64,000 nucleotides of DNA from CAZTZL01 sp964537715 (GTDB taxonomy: Bacteria; Zhuqueibacterota; QNDG01; DSAB01). The notes below the pieces were generated by a model. It was not told where the DNA came from. It ran no database searches and saw only the letters and a program-made list of their open reading frames with translations. Location of the stretch: NCBI GenBank assembly GCA_964537715.1, contig CAZIAH010000006.1, positions 1 to 64,000 of the forward strand, in the 5' to 3' direction. Positions 60,413 through 64,000 of the stretch are shown here, in pieces. The position numbers were made by a program, and so were the translations under genes. The first letter of the stretch is position 1, and every line of letters begins with the position of its first letter.

Positions 60413-60496
60413 TTTTACGCTTTAGCAAGGCGTTTCTCACCTTGCTGTAATGGTTGGTAATTCCCGAAGGTGCAGAATACCTTCGGCAGCAGAAAT
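60413..60496 (+). repeat. REP family B pair, copy B4
   Basis: Left unit AGCAAGGCGTTTCTCACCTTGCT (first 20 nt AGCAAGGCGTTTCTCACCTT, 60424-60446) and right unit CCGAAGGTGCAGAATACCTT then CGGCAGCAGAAAT (60464-60496). Both have perfect or near-perfect arms. It begins 20 nt after the stop codon of the propeller gene. Confidence 0.75.
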
Positions 60497-60550
60497 GTTT
60501 GATTTTTGTACAGTCCCGAGAATAACGCATCATTATTGACAAATCCCGTT

Positions 60551-61615
60551 TTATATTCCGATTGCCAAAAACAGATCGTAAAGATATCCCAGAACAATTC
60601 CACCCATCAATAAAAAGAGAATGTACAAACCAATCACCCGTTTTTTCATGAACGTGGCAATTCCGGCAATTACCCACGCACTGGTTCCCGGTCCCGTAAC
60701 CAGGAATGCCAGCATGGAACCGGGGCTGGCGCCTCCTGTCATGAGTGCCTGAATCAGCGGAATCGAAGATTCACCGCTCACGTAAATCGGAAAACCGATG
60801 AGAGCGGCCAGAGGGACCGCATATAGCTTTTGGGCACTGAACAGGGACACGATGATTGAAGTCGGTACAAAGTGGTTCACCAGAAAGCCCACTGCCACGA
60901 AAACCGAATAAAAGAACAGGATCTGTTTGATGCCGATATTCAACAAGGCGTCTGCGATTTCACGCCATTTGATTCTTTTTAAAAATCTCAGGAAAATATC
61001 CGGGTCGATTGCTGTGGCTGGCAAATAACAGTAAGCTGGAATCCAGATCGGTACAGAGAGACTGCTGCTGGTCAGGCCGGCACAGCAGAATTTTGAATCA
61101 CAGCATGCCAATTTTGTATGAGGAATCGGATCTGAACAGGTGCAGGGCTGCATCGGCTGCTTTTTGGGGAAGCGGGTCTGGTTTTTCAGAAAGTCTGTGT
61201 TTTTTTCGATCCAATGCGTCACGTATCCGGAGCCGAGTCCGATGATCATCGAAGCGATTGTCAAAGCAAGCGCAAACTTGAAATTGATGATGCCGGCGAG
61301 CATGATAAATCCATCCGGACTCATCAAGGGAGAAGAGATCAGAAATGTCATGATCGGTCCCCAGGGCAGTGTTGTGGTGAGCATGCCGAGTATGACTGCC
61401 ATGGTGCCGCAGGCGCAGAGCGGCGTCAATGCTCCGACGATCACACTGGTCCAGATGGAAATGTGGGTTTTTCTGAGCAATGCCTGTTTGAGTTTTTCCG
61501 GATCGACAACCACTTTCATGATCGCTGCTGTGAGTACGGCCAAACTCAAGGGAAGCCAGTTGTGCATCAGGCTTCCGACCACTTTCGTCATCATTTCTAT
61601 GATGAATTGCTGCAT
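60551..61615 (-). CDS. Permease (PF03773-type) with Cys-rich cytoplasmic loop
   Basis: A 354-residue membrane protein of the permease family that includes ArsP. About eight hydrophobic segments are seen, with TPLCACGTMAVILGML and SPLMSPDGFIMLAGIINFKFAL at about 65-115 and VTGPGTSAWVIAGIATF at about 310. The cytoplasmic loop (about 145-190) contains CTCSDPIPHTKLACCDSKFCCAG, a cysteine cluster suited to soft-metal or metalloid binding. It could export a metal or methylarsenical; no ars gene is next to it. It is transcribed with sigZ, 86 nt upstream, whose tail is also Cys-rich. Confidence 0.8.
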   Translation of the reverse strand: MQQFIIEMMTKVVGSLMHNWLPLSLAVLTAAIMKVVVDPEKLKQALLRKTHISIWTSVIVGALTPLCACGTMAVILGMLTTTLPWGPIMTFLISSPLMSPDGFIMLAGIINFKFALALTIASMIIGLGSGYVTHWIEKNTDFLKNQTRFPKKQPMQPCTCSDPIPHTKLACCDSKFCCAGLTSSSLSVPIWIPAYCYLPATAIDPDIFLRFLKRIKWREIADALLNIGIKQILFFYSVFVAVGFLVNHFVPTSIIVSLFSAQKLYAVPLAALIGFPIYVSGESSIPLIQALMTGGASPGSMLAFLVTGPGTSAWVIAGIATFMKKRVIGLYILFLLMGGIVLGYLYDLFLAIGI

Positions 61616-61701
61616 GATTTTATCCTCCGTCGTTTTGATTTGTATTCATTGACTCATTTATAAAGACGGAGAATCTGGAAAAAGGACGCAAAAAGGGATG
61701 G

Positions 61702-62295
61702 TTATGCATTTTGAGGGGATTGGTGACAACAGCAGCAAGCGATGGGATGGGAATCGATGATAGTCCCGTATCGGTCGAATTGAAAATGACAGCAATTCAT
61801 GAGGCTGTCCCGCAACATCTCTCGTCCACGCTGAACACGGGATTTGGCACCGGAAATTGAAATTCCCAATTTTTTGGCCAGTTCGATCTGTGATAGTCCT
61901 TCGAATTCGACCCAAAGCAGGGCCTGTGCATATTTCTCCGGTAAAACTTCCACCATTTCCCTGAGGCCGTCAGCGATTTCTTTGGTCGGATTGTCTTCGA
62001 TAGAATCCTCGAAATCGGAGAGCATGCCCTCATCTTTGAGTTCGATTGAATGAATATCCTCGGTTTTGATTTTTTGTTTTCGATAGTGATCGATGATCGT
62101 GTTCCGCGCGATCTGATAGACCCAGCTTCGGATTTTTGTATCGTCTTTCAGTGTGGTAATTTTTGAATGGATTTTTAGAAAAACATCCTGGAAAATATCA
62201 TCGGCCAGCGAAGGATCCGATATCCGATTCAGAATATAGGCTTTCAGCTGACAGCAGAATGCTTCCCAGATGGCTTGTGTTTTGTATTGCATCAT
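61702..62295 (-). CDS. sigZ: SigZ-type ECF sigma factor
   Basis: A 197-residue sigma factor with region 2 (about 12-75; LADDIFQDVFLKIHSKI, IRSWVYQIARNTIIDHYRKQK) and region 4 (about 110-160; LLWVEFEGLSQIELAKKLGISISGAKSRVQRGREML). A C-terminal extension CCHFQFDRYGTIIDSHPI followed by ACCCCHQ holds six cysteines in total and is characteristic of SigZ. The cysteines suggest metal or redox sensing in the sigma factor itself, with no anti-sigma gene present. The first ATG of an ATG-ATG pair is used. The permease follows 86 nt downstream and is the natural target. Confidence 0.88.
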   Translation of the reverse strand: MMQYKTQAIWEAFCCQLKAYILNRISDPSLADDIFQDVFLKIHSKITTLKDDTKIRSWVYQIARNTIIDHYRKQKIKTEDIHSIELKDEGMLSDFEDSIEDNPTKEIADGLREMVEVLPEKYAQALLWVEFEGLSQIELAKKLGISISGAKSRVQRGREMLRDSLMNCCHFQFDRYGTIIDSHPIACCCCHQSPQNA

Positions 62296-62958
62296 GAGTA
62301 TCCGATTAAAATCATTCGGTCGAATAAGTAAGTAAGAATCCTTTCAAACTATTCTTACGAAGGTTCTGTACTTTTCTTTGACGCAAAGAAAAGTACCAAA
62401 AGAAACATGGCCTTTTTGCACGCTTGGTCCTGATGAAGCCTTCACTGATAGATAATCAAAATTAATCTACCCATCCAGTCCCCTTCGCCATTCCGCCTTC
62501 GGCGGAATGATGCCCACCCCTTAGGTGAAGTTTTAAAATGTCGGCCTACCCTGGCTGCCTGCCTGCCGGCGGGCATGGCAAAAAGGCCAGAAGAAAACAC
62601 AAATATCAGAGTCAACAATAATTCGAGTCATTATTATGTCGATCTATTTAATAGATTTAATGACTCAATTATTTTTATTAACTGGACACTAATGGTTTTG
62701 CATATGGATACCAAAGCCCGATTTTTTCGAATATTTGCCGGATGATCTGATGATTATAATATAAGCACACATTTTTTGAAGTGCCACTGTTTTTCCGAAA
62801 TATGATATTAATGATTGTCTAAGGTGGGGAACACCTCCGGCAGTAGAAACGTTTTACAATTACTTTTCAATTTTATCAATAGAGTGGATTTTTGTCAATT
62901 GTCTTGTTATATTAATCCATACAAAAAATATGACTCCATTTCAGTAAAGGATCTTATC
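62296..62958. other. Repeat-rich intergenic region
   Basis: 663 nt without a gene. It holds a 13-bp perfect hairpin GTACTTTTCTTTG/CAAAGAAAAGTAC (62368-62396) followed by CAAAAGAAAC, a repeat type widespread in Bacteroidota-like genomes. It also holds ATTCCGCC/GGCGGAAT (62491-62509), TGCCTGCC/GGCGGGCA (about 62559-62575) and REP copy B5. The sigZ promoter must lie near 62300-62350. I found no ORF of quality. Confidence 0.55.
62816..62850 (+). repeat. REP family B, copy B5
   Basis: GTCTAAGGTGGGGAACACCT then CCGGCAGTAGAAAC. A weak left unit may lie at 62772-62800 (TTTTTTGAAGTGCCACTG). It is 109 nt before the BNR_4 gene. Confidence 0.6.
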
Positions 62959-64000
62959 ATGAAACTGCAAATTTTCCATAAAAGATATATACCGTTCATC
63001 ATCAGCATCGTTTTATTTAAAATGGTCTCATTCGGCCAGGAAACTCTTTCGGAAAGCGGACCAGCATCGATTGCAGCCCCCGCGGATGGGGAAGTGTACG
63101 ATCAGGTCAGCGGAAACCTGATCCAGTTCAACGACAACGGCGGGTGGTGCTGGTATCAGGATGAAAGAGCGGTTGTGGATGTTGCCAACGGGAAGCTGAT
63201 TATCGGATCAGATGCCAGCGGTTCAGGTGTGGGTGGATCATCTCGCAATGGTAACATTGAAGCCTCTATTTTTGATCTACAGACTGGAGAACCGGAGAGG
63301 TTCATGTTAAGAAATATGAGTTGCGATGACCACAACACAGCCGCGTTTCTCATTCGGCCGGACGGTAAATACCTGACATTTTATGCCGGGCACAATTACA
63401 ACAACTACTCCTACTATCGAATTTATGACAATGGTACCTGGGGTTCCGAAAATCAATTCGACTGGAATACCATGCCCGGAGGCACCAATTTCAAAACCAC
63501 GTATTCCAATCTTTTCTATCTTTCGTCTGAAAATCTCGCTTACAATTTTGCGCGGACAGATGAAAAAAGTCCCAATTTTATCGTTTCCAGCGATCAGGGC
63601 GATACATGGACTTATGGAGGGCAGTTGACAGAGCCGGATGTTAACATTGGTTATGTCAACGGATACTTCAAGTATGTCTCAAACGGAATTGATCGGATTG
63701 ACTTTATCGGGACAGAGCATCATCCCCGTGATTATAACACGAGCATTTATCACGGATATATTCAAGGAGGAAAAAGTTATAAATCGGACGGCACATTGCT
63801 GGATGATGACATTTTTGATAAGGATGCGCCATACCCTGCTGATTTTACATTGGTTTTCGAAGCGGGTACAACGATTGGGAGTATGACCATGTACAAATGC
63901 TGGAATGCGGATGTCCAGAGTTATGAAGACGGATCGATTGCCGCTATCATCACAGCGCGTATCAATAACAATATCAATGGAAATGATTCAGGTATCAACC
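62959..64000 (+). CDS. Exported BNR_4-type protein, cut by the window end
   Basis: The frame opens at ATG 62959 and stays open to 64000 (347 codons, no stop). It encodes a signal peptide MKLQIFHKRYIPFIISIVLF ... FGQ, then NGGWCWYQDERAVVDVANGK, SSRNGNIEASIFDLQTGEPE, DDHNTAAFLIRPDGKYLTFYAGH, SNLFYLSSENLAYNFAR and SSDQGDTWTYGGQ. This is the BNR_4 repeat propeller pattern, shared with polysaccharide lyases (ulvan-lyase-like) and related secreted proteins. The Trp-Tyr-Gln-Asp-Glu-Arg opening and the DDHN motif are the best family marks. A polysaccharide lyase role is inferred, and the catalytic residues cannot be assigned. AAAGGA lies 8 nt before the ATG. Confidence 0.8.
   Translation, partial: MKLQIFHKRYIPFIISIVLFKMVSFGQETLSESGPASIAAPADGEVYDQVSGNLIQFNDNGGWCWYQDERAVVDVANGKLIIGSDASGSGVGGSSRNGNIEASIFDLQTGEPERFMLRNMSCDDHNTAAFLIRPDGKYLTFYAGHNYNNYSYYRIYDNGTWGSENQFDWNTMPGGTNFKTTYSNLFYLSSENLAYNFARTDEKSPNFIVSSDQGDTWTYGGQLTEPDVNIGYVNGYFKYVSNGIDRIDFIGTEHHPRDYNTSIYHGYIQGGKSYKSDGTLLDDDIFDKDAPYPADFTLVFEAGTTIGSMTMYKCWNADVQSYEDGSIAAIITARINNNINGNDSGIN

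Overview
The window looks like a chromosomal segment of a Gram-negative bacterium from the Fibrobacterota-Chlorobiota-Bacteroidota (FCB) neighbourhood, of the Ignavibacteria / Calditrichota / KSB1 kind. The main reason is that five large secreted proteins end in the same module: a QNYPNPFNP-type motif, then a FlgD-like Ig fold with an IYNxLGQ-type strand, and a basic C-terminus such as MLIR, VLLK or SLVR. Such tails act as surface-sorting signals in these lineages. A PorV/FadL-like outer-membrane protein is also present. This placement is an inference; there is no rRNA gene to confirm it, and I found no tRNA genes and no CRISPR array.

Layout. 0-1 kb: rplU-rpmA operon with a clear promoter and terminator. 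1-5.2 kb: an AT-rich accessory patch with an intact REP-associated tyrosine transposase (RAYT), paired REP palindromes, small secreted proteins, an ApeA-like HEPN anti-phage gene, and a cluster of gene remnants. 5.2-12.7 kb: secreted proteins, namely a cohesin-like sorting-domain protein, a beta-helix protein with a dockerin and a near-perfect 1.35-kb internal tandem duplication, and an arylsulfotransferase-like protein. 12.8-22.5 kb: a HEAT-repeat protein and two very large sensor kinases, one next to a porin-like gene. 22.9-26.6 kb: envelope proteins and argR. 26.8-29.9 kb: a phzF-pabBC-ferritin-like operon. 30.1-37.6 kb: a polysaccharide-degradation locus (GH3, GH16, a CE2-type esterase, an MBL-fold hydrolase with a carbohydrate-binding module, and a degenerate sensor kinase). 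37.9-45.8 kb: lepB, an ECF sigma factor with a small overlapping membrane protein, an aldo/keto reductase, a LytS/LytTR pair and a GC-rich Y-family polymerase. 46-60 kb: three giant beta-propeller secreted proteins, a DUF4143-type ATPase behind twin palindromes, a GH2 enzyme and a VOC protein. 60.5-64 kb: a permease-sigZ pair and the start of a BNR_4-type secreted protein cut by the window edge.

How the genes fit together. The lifestyle suggested is an aerobic or facultative surface-attached polysaccharide degrader that exports large propeller and beta-helix proteins and senses its surroundings through multi-PAS kinases. Two families of REP/BIME-like palindromes run through the intergenic spaces. 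Family A accompanies RAYT genes or their remnants. Family B mostly sits 5-25 nt after stop codons, always in the same orientation. The most rewarding places to look further are the RAYT/REP deletion series, the ApeA-like gene in its remnant-rich AT island, the internal duplication of the beta-helix/dockerin gene beside a cohesin-like gene, and the twin operators before the DUF4143 ATPase. I did not find one large, coherent, obviously new multi-gene system.
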